Of a stretch of DNA of 62,845 nucleotides, positions 8,182 through 16,450 are shown piece by piece. Under the pieces are notes generated by a model. It did no database searches, was not told the DNA's origin, and worked only from the letters and a program-made list of their open reading frames with translations. A program made the translations under genes and the position numbers. Every line of letters begins with the position of its first letter. Position 1 is the stretch's first letter. Origin of the DNA: an uncultured Bacteroidales bacterium (GTDB lineage: Bacteria > Bacteroidota > Bacteroidia > Bacteroidales > Muribaculaceae); the NCBI GenBank assembly GCA_945829225.1, contig CALZTY010000002.1:73060-135904 (forward strand), read 5' to 3'.

Positions 8182-9954
8182 TTATTTGCGTATCTTCGCG
8201 GTGATGGTGGTGTTATCGCCGGTAGCGCGTACTACGTAGATGCCGGCGGGGAGTTGGTTAGCAACAGTGCCATTGACGGTGGTGTCGAGGACGCGACGAC
8301 CCTGGAGGTCATATACGCTCACGGCGTTGATGTCGCCGGTGGTAACGAGGTTGCCGGCTGCGTCGAATGCAACTGTGCCGTTGCCTACGTTGACTACATC
8401 TTGTACACCTGCCATCTCAGTGGCATTGATAATCCACGAGAAGGTCACTGCGTCGTTCTCATTGTCGAAGGCGTTGACACACCACAAGCCCATCCATTCG
8501 AGGTCGGGAGTTGCGAGGCACAGACCGCTCACATAAGACTCCTCGGTAATCACCGGATAGTCGATTATGTTGCCATCTTCGTCGAGGATAGGATTGTCAA
8601 CGTCATAGCCCATGGGGATCTCGTATAAGAGGTTGTTGTCAACCCAAGCGGCAGCCTCTTCGCCGAAGCTCTTGAGGTAGTCCACGAGGTTGGTGATAAC
8701 GCCGTCCTTAACAATCCAACCGGCAGGAATAGTAGCGCTAATACCATTGGTGACGAACATTACGTCGTTGTTGGGCACGTCAAATACCATCATGTCTTCG
8801 CCGCCTGTATCAAGAGTGGTGGCTTCGCCGGTAGCGAGGTCGATGGTCACGGGCGAGTAGACTGTCTTGAAGGGGATCCATGCCATGGGGTCGTCATTTT
8901 CAACGGTGATACCACCCGAGGTGATGTACTTGCTGCCGTCGGGGGTCAGGAAGAGGTTGTTGAACTGATAGTCGGGGGCAGTCTCGAGCACAGTGTAGTA
9001 TGCATCATCGAAAGCACTGCTCTTCTCGCTCCATTCGTCGTAGAGGGGTTGCCAAGCCTCGACTGCAGCGTTGTAAGCTGCGATACCTTCTTCGCTCATG
9101 TAGTCCTGCTTGTTGGGATATTGACCCTGATACCAGCTGGCTACCCATTCGTCGTAAGCAGCTTGCCATGCGGCGAGTTCTTCCTCGGTCATGAAGTCAT
9201 CTTCCTGGGGCTTCTCGGGTTGCTCACCGGGCACTTCGGGGAATACAAAGTCGGCGGGGCAGAAAGCCTCGATGTTGGGCAGGATGTAGCTCCATTCGCC
9301 GTTAGCACCTTGTACATAGACGATAGGATACTGCAGGAAGCCGGTGTAGTCACGCACCTGACCGGCGATGGTCTTGCCATCCTCGCTGATGTATACAGCG
9401 GTGATGTATTGGGGAGTGCGACCGGTGAAGTCCTTCTCGGGGTGGGGGAGGACTTGATACTTGCCATAGGTGCCGTCCTCGGTGAGGTCCCAGATACAGG
9501 GCAGCTGCATGATGCCGTCATAGTCGAGTGACATGGGCGACATGGCTACGCTACCGCAGATGCGGGTGCCGTCGGGGGTGATACCGTTTGAGAGGCTGCC
9601 GCCTACAGTGCCTTCGCAGTTGAGTTCATGCCATTCGCCGTCTTTCCAGAAGCAGGCGCTACCATCCATGCTGGTCGAGCCGAGGATGATGCCTGTGGCG
9701 CTCAGATAGTTGCCGATGCCACCGGTGTAAGACTCGCCGGTCTCGTAATTTTCCTCGTATACATATTCATCCCATGTCTCGAGGTTGAGAATAACTACCG
9801 AGTTGTACAACTCTGATACCATATACTTGCCGTCGGGCGATACACCTTGCCACGAATATCCGGGCAATGCCAACGGCTCAACGAAATTGGCTTGCGCGGC
9901 GACACCGGCAGCCATCATTGCAATAACGAGTAAACTTTTCTTCATAGAAATCAT
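8182..9954 (-). CDS. secreted beta-propeller-like protein with type IX-like tail
   Basis: The 590-residue product has a signal peptide (MKKSLLVIAMMAAGVAAQA) and repeats of the kind SPDGKYMVS, TPDGTRICG, SEDGKTIAG and TPDGSKYITS, spaced as in beta-propeller blades. A Glu/Trp/Tyr-rich helical insert sits near residues 250-310. The C-terminal tail (VYDLQGRRVLD ... LPAGIYVVRA ... KIRK) is a clear type A sorting-like signal. It is the first gene of the minus-strand operon and carries the promoter seen at 10010-10041. The function is unknown; the propeller suggests binding rather than catalysis. Confidence 0.78.
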   Translation of the reverse strand: MISMKKSLLVIAMMAAGVAAQANFVEPLALPGYSWQGVSPDGKYMVSELYNSVVILNLETWDEYVYEENYETGESYTGGIGNYLSATGIILGSTSMDGSACFWKDGEWHELNCEGTVGGSLSNGITPDGTRICGSVAMSPMSLDYDGIMQLPCIWDLTEDGTYGKYQVLPHPEKDFTGRTPQYITAVYISEDGKTIAGQVRDYTGFLQYPIVYVQGANGEWSYILPNIEAFCPADFVFPEVPGEQPEKPQEDDFMTEEELAAWQAAYDEWVASWYQGQYPNKQDYMSEEGIAAYNAAVEAWQPLYDEWSEKSSAFDDAYYTVLETAPDYQFNNLFLTPDGSKYITSGGITVENDDPMAWIPFKTVYSPVTIDLATGEATTLDTGGEDMMVFDVPNNDVMFVTNGISATIPAGWIVKDGVITNLVDYLKSFGEEAAAWVDNNLLYEIPMGYDVDNPILDEDGNIIDYPVITEESYVSGLCLATPDLEWMGLWCVNAFDNENDAVTFSWIINATEMAGVQDVVNVGNGTVAFDAAGNLVTTGDINAVSVYDLQGRRVLDTTVNGTVANQLPAGIYVVRATGDNTTITAKIRK

Positions 9955-10009
9955 ACTTCTGTTAGGTTAATAATTTGTTTTCGCGTCTGTTAGTGTTGCT
10001 AAACGTCTG

Positions 10010-10041
10010 CAAAGTAAAGGTTTTTTATTCACAAAAACAAA
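10010..10041 (-). promoter_or_regulatory. promoter of the exported redox operon
   Basis: On the minus strand, TTTG (10038-10041), a 20-base spacer and TTACTTTG (10010-10017) give a one-mismatch match to the Bacteroidetes consensus. The start codon is at 9954, leaving a leader of about 50 nt. The rest of 9955-10183 is AT-rich with nothing else recognisable. Confidence 0.55.
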
Positions 10042-10183
10042 TTTTTATCAAATTTTATTCATTTTTGAGCGAAAATCTTCAAATTTCTTATCATTTTTCA
10101 CCCATATCCTTACCATTCATCGCCACCATCCCTCCCCCACAAACAATTTCATAGGGCTTTTATTCAAAAAATTTCTTTACATA

Positions 10184-10215
10184 CTTGCATAATAGTAACA
10201 AAATCGTTACCTTTG
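10184..10215 (+). promoter_or_regulatory. promoter of hicAB
   Basis: CTTG (10184-10187), a 20-base spacer and TACCTTTG (10208-10215) fit the Bacteroidetes consensus. An inverted repeat, GTAAC (10195-10199) and GTTAC (10206-10210), overlaps the -7 box and could be a repressor site. Confidence 0.65.
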
Positions 10216-10226
10216 CATCGTAATTT

Positions 10227-10241
10227 CAAAGCACATTGTAA
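10227..10241 (+). repeat. operator-like repeat, copy 1 (before hicA)
   Basis: CAAAGCACATTGTAA ends two bases before the hicA ATG. The same word recurs inverted between hicA and hicB and again after hicB, so the three copies frame the module. A HicB binding site is the simplest reading. Confidence 0.5.
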
Positions 10242-10243
10242 TT

Positions 10244-10429
10244 ATGAAAATCTCAGAGTTAACGAGACTGATTTCAAAATCCGGTTGTTATCTTCTGAAA
10301 CACAAGTCGAGGCATGACCTTTGGATTAATCCGGCAACGGGTGAGACCTTTCTCATACCGCGACATCAATCAGAGGAAGTACCGAAAGGTCTCGAAAGGG
10401 AAGCAAAGAAATGGGCAGGGATTGTATAA
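10244..10429 (+). CDS. hicA: HicA family mRNA interferase toxin
   Basis: The 61-residue product is the usual size for HicA, a double-stranded-RNA-binding-fold ribonuclease that cleaves mRNA when free of HicB. The start (MKISELTRLISKSG) and the motif SRHDLWINPATG place the catalytic histidine near residue 24; a second His-containing strand (FLIPRHQSEEV) is also typical. HicB follows 79 nt downstream on the same strand, an unusually wide gap for the pair. The region is AT-richer than the operons around it, suggesting acquisition. Autoregulation is suggested by the three repeat sites around the two genes. Confidence 0.88.
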   Translation: MKISELTRLISKSGCYLLKHKSRHDLWINPATGETFLIPRHQSEEVPKGLEREAKKWAGIV

Positions 10430-10470
10430 TCCCTCTCATTTCTCTCTCCTTGCTCGATGGTTTTATAATC

Positions 10471-10482
10471 CAATGTGCTTTG
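10471..10482 (-). repeat. operator-like repeat, copy 2 (between hicA and hicB)
   Basis: CAATGTGCTTTG is the exact inverted copy of the first 12 bases of copy 1. It lies 27 nt before the hicB start, where it could tune hicB expression separately. Confidence 0.5.
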
Positions 10483-10508
10483 AATTACCTAACGTAATAT
10501 TCTTAGTT

Positions 10509-10916
10509 ATGAAGATTAAGGCAATTGTAGAGAAAAACGACAACAATTTTTATGCAATAACTAGCGAAGACGTTATTGCCGGTTGTCATTTTGGCGGTTA
10601 TGGCTATTCTGCTCAAGAGGCTAAGGATGACTTCTTTGAAGGAATTAAGGAATCTCTTGAACTTGCCAAGGAAATGGGCAAGGAATCTGTCCCGGAGCCT
10701 CAAGATATAGAAGTTGACTTTCAATACGACATTCCTTCGTTTTTCAACTGCTTTGACTGGATTAACATTTCCGCATTTGCAAAGCAAGCCGGAATTAACG
10801 AGTCTAAAATGAGGGCTTATAAGGCTGGGTTGGCGACGGCTTCTGAGAGTACCGTTGCCAAAATCCTCAATACGATACATACTATGGGTGCAGCTATGAA
10901 TGCTGTTTCCTTGTAG
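10509..10916 (+). CDS. hicB: HicB family antitoxin with DNA-binding HTH
   Basis: The 135-residue product has the HicB partial RNase H-like N-terminal domain (MKIKAIVEKNDNNFYAITSE ..., then GCHFGGYGYSAQEAKDDF) and a C-terminal helix-turn-helix (SAFAKQAGINESKMRAYKAG, about residues 83-105). It neutralises HicA and should repress the operon. A longer frame opens at 10314, but that part overlaps hicA in another frame; the ATG at 10509 gives the natural family start. A strong terminator follows at 10941. Confidence 0.88.
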   Translation: MKIKAIVEKNDNNFYAITSEDVIAGCHFGGYGYSAQEAKDDFFEGIKESLELAKEMGKESVPEPQDIEVDFQYDIPSFFNCFDWINISAFAKQAGINESKMRAYKAGLATASESTVAKILNTIHTMGAAMNAVSL

Positions 10917-10930
10917 TTACAATGTGCTTT
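10917..10930 (-). repeat. operator-like repeat, copy 3 (after hicB)
   Basis: TTACAATGTGCTTT is the exact inverted copy of AAAGCACATTGTAA at 10228-10241. It starts directly after the hicB stop codon. Confidence 0.5.
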
Positions 10931-10940
10931 TAATTCTATG

Positions 10941-10977
10941 CCGGGCGCACCTCCTTGTGGATGCGCCCGGTTAGTTT
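10941..10977 (+). terminator. intrinsic terminator of hicAB
   Basis: A perfect 9-bp stem, CCGGGCGCA with TGCGCCCGG (10941-10949, 10962-10970), is followed by a short T-rich stretch. Confidence 0.8.
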
Positions 10978-11200
10978 TAATAATGTGTGTCCTTGTATCA
11001 GATATCGACAAGGGTCGAGGGAACTATTGCTTATGTCTATATGGCATTGACTCCCACGACTATCGCGGAAGCCTTTATGATATTCAAATGTTTAAATAGT
11101 TGAAAATTAACAACATACCGCAGAATTAACAACTTCTTGCCATTCAGGCAATAAATTAAGCATATTTAACCTTTTCAACCCCTTCTCACCTCAAAATGGG

Positions 11201-11857
11201 CTATTCTTTCCATTTTTCAGGAATTGAGTAAGTCTTGCCATCAATAGCTACTTTATCCGGCATAACAGCCGCTTGGAAGCGTCTAAGGTTCTTAATAAAT
11301 AGTACCGGTTTGCTACGATGGTGTATCAAGTTGTCTTTTAGGTCATTACTAAAATTTGATGGTGGAAAATATACCTTGATGCCTATTTTAGGGAAAAGTC
11401 TTTGGATTAATTCAATAGGTGGAACAAGATCACTGTCCGCACTGACAAGTGCAACAATATCTGTCGACCCCATCACACAATCTTCCACCATTCGTATGGA
11501 TATATTGACATCGGTTTTCTTTTCTTCAGGTCTTGCGATATCGCCCTTGCAGTATGGGCATATTATGTGTTTTTCCAAATATTTTCCTCGTACTATTTCG
11601 AATCGTTCGCCATTAATAAGTTTATTGGCGTTTAAAAAAGCACTTTGCCTACTGTTCTTTTGGGGACTTAATGGCGAGGCTGTGAAATATATTACTTTTT
11701 CGAGTGTTTGATCCTCGCCTAAGAAGCTCTCGCACAATTTTACCATATCGATCCAGTAGCATTTGCGCCATGCTCGATCGATTTGTTTACTACGCTTCAA
11801 GCCGAAATAAAAATTGAAGCCGTCAATGTAAAATGTTACTCGTTTCTTTTGTTCCAT
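11201..11857 (-). CDS. NYN domain (PIN-like) putative ribonuclease
   Basis: The 218-residue product begins RVTFYIDGFNFYFGLK, the first acidic motif of NYN/LabA-type nucleases. It continues with KKTDVNISI (second Asp) and VSADSDLVPPI (DSD motif), so all expected metal-binding aspartates are present. An internal CPYC pair near residue 98 (IICPYCKGDI) may bind zinc together with other cysteines. Such proteins are thought to cleave RNA; some associate with phage defence or stress. The gene is AT-rich like hicAB to its left and stands alone. Directly upstream is a short two-hairpin RNA ending in a terminator, which probably controls it. Family assignment is firm; the role is not known. Confidence 0.82.
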   Translation of the reverse strand: MEQKKRVTFYIDGFNFYFGLKRSKQIDRAWRKCYWIDMVKLCESFLGEDQTLEKVIYFTASPLSPQKNSRQSAFLNANKLINGERFEIVRGKYLEKHIICPYCKGDIARPEEKKTDVNISIRMVEDCVMGSTDIVALVSADSDLVPPIELIQRLFPKIGIKVYFPPSNFSNDLKDNLIHHRSKPVLFIKNLRRFQAAVMPDKVAIDGKTYSIPEKWKE

Positions 11858-11862
11858 ATCAT

Positions 11863-11917
11863 AAAAAAAGCCGCTCGTAAGCGGCCTGTTCCCTGCAAGA
11901 AAGCAGGGCGTTGCTTT
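11863..11917 (-). ncRNA. short two-hairpin RNA or attenuator before the NYN gene
   Basis: On the minus strand, a promoter at 11925-11958 is followed by hairpin CCCTGC/GCAGGG (11891-11908), then hairpin GCCGCT/AGCGGC (11870-11885) and seven Ts (11863-11869). The second hairpin plus T-run is a textbook intrinsic terminator placed 6 nt before the NYN start codon. The unit is either a small RNA of about 55 nt or a leader that decides read-through into the NYN gene. Confidence 0.55.
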
Positions 11918-11924
11918 TCTACCG

Positions 11925-11958
11925 CAAATTTACCGCTTTTTTGCGCTCTTACGGCAAA
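11925..11958 (-). promoter_or_regulatory. promoter of the short RNA / NYN gene
   Basis: TTTG (11955-11958), a 22-base spacer and TAAATTTG (11925-11932) lie on the minus strand. The spacer is slightly longer than usual. Confidence 0.5.
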
Positions 11959-12025
11959 TATTTAGTTAAAAAACACTAAACGATTAATTAATAAACCCTC
12001 AACAATAAACTCTAAACCCTAACCC

Positions 12026-12038
12026 CTAAACAATAAAC
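12026..12038 (+). repeat. dispersed 13-mer, copy A
   Basis: CTAAACAATAAAC occurs exactly here, at 20883-20895 and inverted at 30061-30073. All copies are intergenic and embedded in runs of AAACCCT-like words. Confidence 0.5.
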
Positions 12039-12046
12039 CCTCAACC

Positions 12047-13051
12047 CTAAAAGCCCTTGTACGCCTTGACGGTCTCGGCGACGCCGCGCTCCAGCGGGAA
12101 ATTCACCTTGAACCCGAAGTCGCGCACCGCATCGCTCACATCGCAGCTCCAATTGCGCTGGCGCATAATGCGATACTTGTCGCGGTTGAGCGTCGACACC
12201 CGTCCGCGTGCCAGTGCCACCTTCTCGGCAACCACCGATGCCACATATGCCATCCACAGCGGTAGCTTCACCGGTATCACACAGCGCTTGCCCAGCGCCT
12301 TAGCCACCATGCCGCGAAACTCCCGCTGGCTGTAGGCGCGGTCCTCGCTGATGATATATTTGCGCCGCAGCGTCGCCTCCGAGGCGATGGCGTCAAACAT
12401 CGCACCCACCAGGTCGTCGACATATATAAATGTGAGCATCTGGCGCTTATACCCCACGCCGAAGTCCCATCCGCGGTCGATGCACTTGATCATCATCAGA
12501 TAGTCTTGCTCGTGAGGTCCGTACACGCCTGTCGGGCGGAATATCGTCCACGGGAAGTCGGGCAGCGTCTCCAGATAGGTCTCGGTCTTGATTTTCGACA
12601 GCCCGTAGCGCGTATTGGGATTGGGCACCGTCCGCGACGTGATGGGCGTGTAGTCGCGCTCGTCGCTCGGCCCCACGGCGCTCAGCGAACTCATATACAG
12701 GAAGCGCTCGGGCACCATGTCGCACCGCCGCAGTATCTCCACAAAGGTGCGCGGATACATGAAATTGATGAGGTTGAAGTCGTTGTAGTCGGCACACTTG
12801 GTGGCGCCCAGGTTCCAGATGATATAGTCCCAGCGTCCGCCGGGAGCCTCGGCGCGCAGCGTCGCCTCCATGCCCTCGGGGTCGTCATAGTCAAGTACCA
12901 CGGCGTGCAGGCGCTCGTCCTGCAGATATCGCCGCGACGTGCTCGCCCGCACACCCACATATGTCTCGTAGCCGCGGCGCAAACCCTCGGCTGCTATGAA
13001 GCCGCCGATGAAGCCCCCGGCGCCTACTATCAACAAACTCTTCTTTTCCAT
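12047..13051 (-). CDS. NAD(P)-dependent SDR epimerase/dehydratase
   Basis: The 334-residue product is an extended short-chain dehydrogenase. It has the nucleotide-binding GAGGFIGG at residues 9-16, a serine pair (MSSLSAVG) as catalytic Ser, and YGLSK as the Tyr-x-x-x-Lys pair. RPTGVYGPHEQDY follows as in nucleotide-sugar or sterol-type epimerases. The substrate cannot be read from sequence. The -7 box TACCTTTG at 13056-13063 lies exactly 4 nt before the ATG, so the mRNA is probably leaderless; no clear -33 box is seen. The gene is isolated, with a dispersed repeat just downstream. Confidence 0.85.
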   Translation of the reverse strand: MEKKSLLIVGAGGFIGGFIAAEGLRRGYETYVGVRASTSRRYLQDERLHAVVLDYDDPEGMEATLRAEAPGGRWDYIIWNLGATKCADYNDFNLINFMYPRTFVEILRRCDMVPERFLYMSSLSAVGPSDERDYTPITSRTVPNPNTRYGLSKIKTETYLETLPDFPWTIFRPTGVYGPHEQDYLMMIKCIDRGWDFGVGYKRQMLTFIYVDDLVGAMFDAIASEATLRRKYIISEDRAYSQREFRGMVAKALGKRCVIPVKLPLWMAYVASVVAEKVALARGRVSTLNRDKYRIMRQRNWSCDVSDAVRDFGFKVNFPLERGVAETVKAYKGF

Positions 13052-13055
13052 GCCA

Positions 13056-13063
13056 CAAAGGTA
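13056..13063 (-). promoter_or_regulatory. -7 box of the SDR gene, leaderless
   Basis: TACCTTTG on the minus strand ends 4 nt before the start codon at 13051. The -33 position is A/T-rich without a TTTG. Confidence 0.5.
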
Positions 13064-13156
13064 CGAATATTTTTTTAAAAAATAGCGAGCGCGACTCCAT
13101 TGAGCCGCGCCCGCGCTTAAGTGTTTATTGCCTATAGGGCTTATAAGTCCAATTCA

Positions 13157-16100
13157 TCAGCGGATTGAAATCTTGGTAGCAGTGTTGCCGCAGCGACGGA
13201 TGTAGATGCCGGGGGTCAGTGCGCCCTCTACGCGTACACCCTGCAGATTGTAGTACTCGACAGCACCCTCGCTATCAACAACTACACTCTTAACACCCGA
13301 TACATTCCCTGTACCCTCAGTGTCATCAGGCTGTGCAACGGAGGTTACATTGATCAAAACATCTGTGCCTCTAAAAGCAACTTTTCTTACGGTGCCCTCG
13401 GGAGCCTTGAGCATATCGCTCATGCCACTCTTCACGAAGAACGGGAATACCGGCTGGATATCGAAGTTGCAGGATGCCATGGTAGTGTATTTGAGAGTTG
13501 CTTCTTCTCCGCTACCTACTACCTCAAAGGTGCCAACGTTGTTAAGTTTGATCTTGTTGTTGTCGCTGGCGAGATCTTTGTTGTCGCTTGTAAGACCCTC
13601 CAAGCCGAATTCATATTTGTATTCGCCATCGAGCTCGAAAGTGTATTCAGCCTCAAGTATCCATTTGCCGGTTTCCAACTCGTGAGCCTTATCTTGGTAT
13701 GCGAAGTATTGAACGCTCTCCACCTTGGCGGTGATTGCCGACAGGTCGGGGAGGGTGGCATTGAGTGCATAGGCGGTGGTGCCATCTACTACGGTGAAGA
13801 CACCGTCGGCGAGGTAAGGCAGATATGTTGCCGATGCATCGGCGCCGCAGATATTGCGGTCGTTGAGGTATACATTCTTGCCGGCGAGTTCTACCGAGCC
13901 GGTGCCGGTGATCTCGCTCAGCGACAGTACGTTAGCGCTTTCACCACCTTCGGTAGCGGTCGAGAGGCTCAAGGTTGCGCTGAATGTAGGAACAGCAGGT
14001 GCCTCCCATACAAGTGTAATGCTGGTGATGTAGGTTGCATTTTCTTTAGAACGAATACCAATGAATTGGTAATCTCCTGTAATGACTAATTCATATGTTG
14101 TTTTGCCATTTGAATTTTCATGATAATAGTAGAGAGATCCTAATGAAGTGCCCTGTGACTCAGACTTAAACAAATCAGGTGTTCCAGTGCCATCAGCCGA
14201 GTAAGGAGTATTCTTGCCATATACATCAAGTATTCTATCTTTATTAGTTGTGCTAATACTTGCATGACCCTCTTCATTCCAATCTACGATTATTTTGCGC
14301 AAAACATATTGGTTATTATTGCTACTTACAGCAATACCTGAGTTACTATTATTTGTACGTAAACGGAAGCCATTGGTATCCTTTGAAGTGTTGAATTGAT
14401 ATGTAATACCATTTAATTCAAGATTGCCTGATTTATAAGTAGTGCCATCTGCTATAAAGCTTGCATTAGTTAATACATGTGTTTGTGCGCCTCCAGCTGC
14501 TCCGGCATCTTTCACTACGATTGTGTAGGAGGCGATGCTCTCGGCGTAGTTGCCTTGTGCGGCGGCTGTGGCGGTGATGGTGGCTGTTACATCGGCTGTA
14601 CCGGTCTCAACAAATATTTCGCCGGTGTTCTCATCGACTACTGCTACTGCTTCGTTATCCGAAGCATAGGTGACGGTCAAGCCGTGGGGGTTGGTGAGCA
14701 CGGGCGCCACAAATTTGGCGCCCGTGAGCACTACAAACTGTTCGGCAAAGTATGAGATATTGCCTGCAGCGGGCGATACGGTGAATTCGATTGTGGCATA
14801 GTTGCCCTCCTCGTTGCCGGTCTCGGCTGCCTTGATAGTGGTGGTACCAACGCCTACCACAGTCACATTGCCTGCAGCGTCAACAGTAGCAACGCTCGGC
14901 TTGCTCGACGACCATGTTAAAGCCACTTTGTCGGGATTGTTAATAGGAAGTGCATGCACTCCACCGTCAGAATAGGTAACACCCATCGAGGTGGCTAAGA
15001 ATGACAGGCTCTTAGCAACAAACTCGACTGCATCGATTTCAATAGTAGTGCCCTTGAAGATGTTAACGAAGCCAATGATATTGTAAACACCATCGCGGGT
15101 AGGGGTCATGCCATTAGAGCTGAAAACTGTCAATTTATTGCCGTCACCGAAAGTAGCAGTTTTAGCAGTTGAATTGAAGGTTACGTTCTTGATAACAACA
15201 TACTTGTTGGAGTTAGCATATGTAAAGTCGGCAAATGTTGCCTCTACAGGAGTAGGTGCAGTGCCTGCTGTTTTCTCGCCAAGGGTGGCATTTTTGATTT
15301 CAGGCAAATTATTATAGATGGTGAAGTCACCGTCAACAGTTGCGATTACATCGCCGGGGTTATAGTCTGATTGATTGCCGTATACGAGCACACCATTTTC
15401 GCCATCAAAAAGGAAAATACGCATATTGGCATCATCTTGATAAGCGACTGTGGCATCAGTGAGGTGCACTTTGTAGCCGGTAGCATCGGCGATTGTGTTG
15501 AACTCGCTTATGTTGGTGATGTAGTATGGAAGTTCCTCGGAGGTCACCGTTGAAGAACCTTCAGCAGTGATGGCGATAGCCTTGACGGTGGTAGGAGCGT
15601 CGATTGAGAAGGGAGCGGTATACTTGGTCGAATTCTCGTCGGGTGTTGAACCATCTCTGGTGTAGTAAATTGTAGCATCCTTGGTTTCACAAGCCAGGGT
15701 TACCTGATTGTACTCGGCAGTAATTGTGGGAGCCGATACTGTAGGTCCGGACTCGCCACCACCGGTGCCTTCACCTTGTTCAATAGTGATGGTGATTTTT
15801 GATATTTGAACATTATTACCATTATTGAGAACCAATCTAAGGACTTGTCCTTCAACCTGCTTTTCAGCCGGGATGTCATAAGTATAAGTCGTACCTTTTG
15901 TGCTAAACGTTTTCGCAGCAACAATTACATCACCATTTTTATCGGTAATTTTTACTGCTACTTTTGTAGAACACTCTGTACTATTTAGGATTTCTACTTT
16001 TGTAACCTTACCTTCAAAAGCCGGAAATTCAATAAAATTACCTGTTGTTTTTCCTAATAGTAAAGCATTTTTATTAATCCAGTAGCAACCAGTCGACCAA

Positions 16101-16291
16101 GATGCGTTATATGTATATCCGGTTGTCGTAGAGGTAAAACTTCCTGTTCCTGGTTTACTTTGGGAAGTTTTTGGAAGACCTGTCCAAATGTTCTCCGTCG
16201 AAAAATCTTCTTCAACTTTTATTATTTCAGTTGCTGACAAAGGCATCAGCAACATGAAACAAAATGAAATAAAGAGTAAAAATCTTCTCAT
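13157..16291 (-). CDS. large secreted multi-domain surface protein (chitobiase-type, Big2) with type IX-like tail
   Basis: The 1044-residue product has a signal peptide (LLFISFCFMLLMPLSATE) and a chain of extracellular modules. First comes a beta-sandwich (about 30-180), then a chitobiase/FN3-like repeat with DATIYYTRDGSTPDE (about 190-255), an OB-fold-like segment (about 260-430) and a bacterial Ig-like Big2 module (TWSSSKPSVATVDAAGNV). A second beta-sandwich follows, then low-complexity beta domains and the tail VEYYNLQGVRVEG ... GIYIRRCGN. No catalytic motif is visible, so a binding, adhesin or scaffold role is inferred. Base composition switches within the gene: about 14030-14460 and 15790-16290 are AT-richer than the rest and match the two beta-sandwich modules, which suggests domain shuffling. 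Confidence 0.75.
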   Translation of the reverse strand: MRRFLLFISFCFMLLMPLSATEIIKVEEDFSTENIWTGLPKTSQSKPGTGSFTSTTTGYTYNASWSTGCYWINKNALLLGKTTGNFIEFPAFEGKVTKVEILNSTECSTKVAVKITDKNGDVIVAAKTFSTKGTTYTYDIPAEKQVEGQVLRLVLNNGNNVQISKITITIEQGEGTGGGESGPTVSAPTITAEYNQVTLACETKDATIYYTRDGSTPDENSTKYTAPFSIDAPTTVKAIAITAEGSSTVTSEELPYYITNISEFNTIADATGYKVHLTDATVAYQDDANMRIFLFDGENGVLVYGNQSDYNPGDVIATVDGDFTIYNNLPEIKNATLGEKTAGTAPTPVEATFADFTYANSNKYVVIKNVTFNSTAKTATFGDGNKLTVFSSNGMTPTRDGVYNIIGFVNIFKGTTIEIDAVEFVAKSLSFLATSMGVTYSDGGVHALPINNPDKVALTWSSSKPSVATVDAAGNVTVVGVGTTTIKAAETGNEEGNYATIEFTVSPAAGNISYFAEQFVVLTGAKFVAPVLTNPHGLTVTYASDNEAVAVVDENTGEIFVETGTADVTATITATAAAQGNYAESIASYTIVVKDAGAAGGAQTHVLTNASFIADGTTYKSGNLELNGITYQFNTSKDTNGFRLRTNNSNSGIAVSSNNNQYVLRKIIVDWNEEGHASISTTNKDRILDVYGKNTPYSADGTGTPDLFKSESQGTSLGSLYYYHENSNGKTTYELVITGDYQFIGIRSKENATYITSITLVWEAPAVPTFSATLSLSTATEGGESANVLSLSEITGTGSVELAGKNVYLNDRNICGADASATYLPYLADGVFTVVDGTTAYALNATLPDLSAITAKVESVQYFAYQDKAHELETGKWILEAEYTFELDGEYKYEFGLEGLTSDNKDLASDNNKIKLNNVGTFEVVGSGEEATLKYTTMASCNFDIQPVFPFFVKSGMSDMLKAPEGTVRKVAFRGTDVLINVTSVAQPDDTEGTGNVSGVKSVVVDSEGAVEYYNLQGVRVEGALTPGIYIRRCGNTATKISIR

Positions 16292-16394
16292 AATTGTTTG
16301 ATTAGTTGATGTTTATATGTTGATTATTGATAAATATCGCGGTTGGATATGTGCAAAAATATAATTAATATATGTGTAGCCATATAATCGAGTG

Positions 16395-16402
16395 CAAAAT
16401 TA
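16395..16402 (-). promoter_or_regulatory. -7 box upstream of the large surface protein
   Basis: TAATTTTG on the minus strand, about 100 nt before the start at 16291. A second possible -7 box, TATTTTTG, lies at 16354-16361. No convincing -33 box accompanies either. Confidence 0.4.
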
Positions 16403-16450
16403 TACAATAATAAGCATAAAACTATATTTTTATAGTTAAAAAATTGTTAA

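Noticed and set aside
10195-10210. GTAAC/GTTAC inverted repeat as the only hicAB operator
   Set aside because: It overlaps the -7 box and may matter, but the three longer matching sites around the genes are stronger candidates.
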